This document shows positions 14,081 to 14,208 of a stretch of DNA of 14,208 bases, in pieces; position 1 is the stretch's first letter; each line of letters opens with the position of its first letter. A program made the translations under genes and the position numbers. Source of the DNA: Pseudorhodobacter sp. (GTDB lineage: Bacteria; Pseudomonadota; Alphaproteobacteria; Rhodobacterales; Rhodobacteraceae); contig JACMNW010000380.1 of the NCBI GenBank assembly GCA_014378345.1, forward strand, positions 1-14,208, in the 5' to 3' direction. The notes under the pieces are model-generated. The model saw only the letters and a list, made by a program, of their open reading frames with translations. It ran no database searches and was not told the origin of the DNA.

Positions 14081-14208
14081 ATGGCACAGCATCATCCAGA
14101 CGCGAAAAGCACGACCCTGCGCAATATACTGCTTTTTGCAGCGGTAGGTTTTCTGTTCGTGCTGACTGGGGTGTTCCAAAGCTGGAACCTTTCCCTTTCG
14201 ATCCTGAA
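14081..14208 (+). CDS. livM: Branched-chain amino acid type ABC transporter permease LivM, N-terminal fragment
   Basis: The gene starts with ATG at 14081, 2 bases after the livH stop, with AAGGGAAAA about 5 bases upstream. It runs off the right edge after 42 codons. The translated start is MAQHHPDAKSTTLRNILLFA, a short polar N-terminus followed by a membrane segment (LLFAAVGFLFVLTGVF). The fragment lacks diagnostic LivM motifs, so the call rests on its place directly after livH in the operon and on its hydrophobic character. Confidence 0.8.
   Translation, partial: MAQHHPDAKSTTLRNILLFAAVGFLFVLTGVFQSWNLSLSIL

Overview
The window looks like ordinary chromosome from an alphaproteobacterium, most likely a roseobacter-type member of the Rhodobacterales. 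This is an inference from protein style and gene order, not from a search: a membrane-free PhoR beside pstS, a yicC-gmk-gamma-carbonic-anhydrase run, a PAS_5 protein, a class II DAHP synthase, and a GlxA-type regulator next to a branched-chain amino acid transporter. I see no rRNA, tRNA, CRISPR array, insertion sequence, phage gene or toxin-antitoxin pair. No gene-free stretch exceeds about 210 bases.

Layout. Positions 1-3832 (minus strand) hold phosphate sensing and uptake in transcription order phoR, pstS, pstC, pstA (only its first 28 codons are inside the window). A three-unit Pho box lies just behind phoR and in front of pstS. A rho-independent hairpin separates pstS from pstC. Positions 3833-4043 are a divergent intergenic region with overlapping inverted repeats. 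Positions 4044-4475 (plus) encode a small protein resembling a receiver domain that has lost its phosphorylated Asp. Positions 4483-6534 (minus) form a compact operon yicC, gmk, gamma-carbonic-anhydrase-like gene, with a GTG start and an ATGA overlap. Positions 6762-7490 (plus) encode a PAS_5 protein. It converges on the class II DAHP synthase gene (7549-8919, minus) through a shared bidirectional terminator. A GlxA/AraC-type regulator (9071-10090, plus) precedes a branched-chain amino acid type ABC transporter operon (10265 to the window end, plus): binding protein, livG, livF, livH, and the start of livM.

How the genes work together. In the first block PstS captures periplasmic phosphate and PstC/PstA carry it inward. 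PhoR reports phosphate status to PhoB, which is not in the window, and PhoB would activate pstS through the Pho box. In the last block the binding protein delivers an amino acid or similar ligand to LivHM, powered by LivG and LivF. Both transporter operons carry a strong hairpin directly after the binding-protein gene, consistent with making more binding protein than membrane components.

I did not find a clearly new biological system. The points most worth a second look are the Arg in place of the first Walker A Gly in LivG, the phospho-site-less receiver-like protein with its palindromic upstream region, and the membrane-free PhoR with a triple Pho box.
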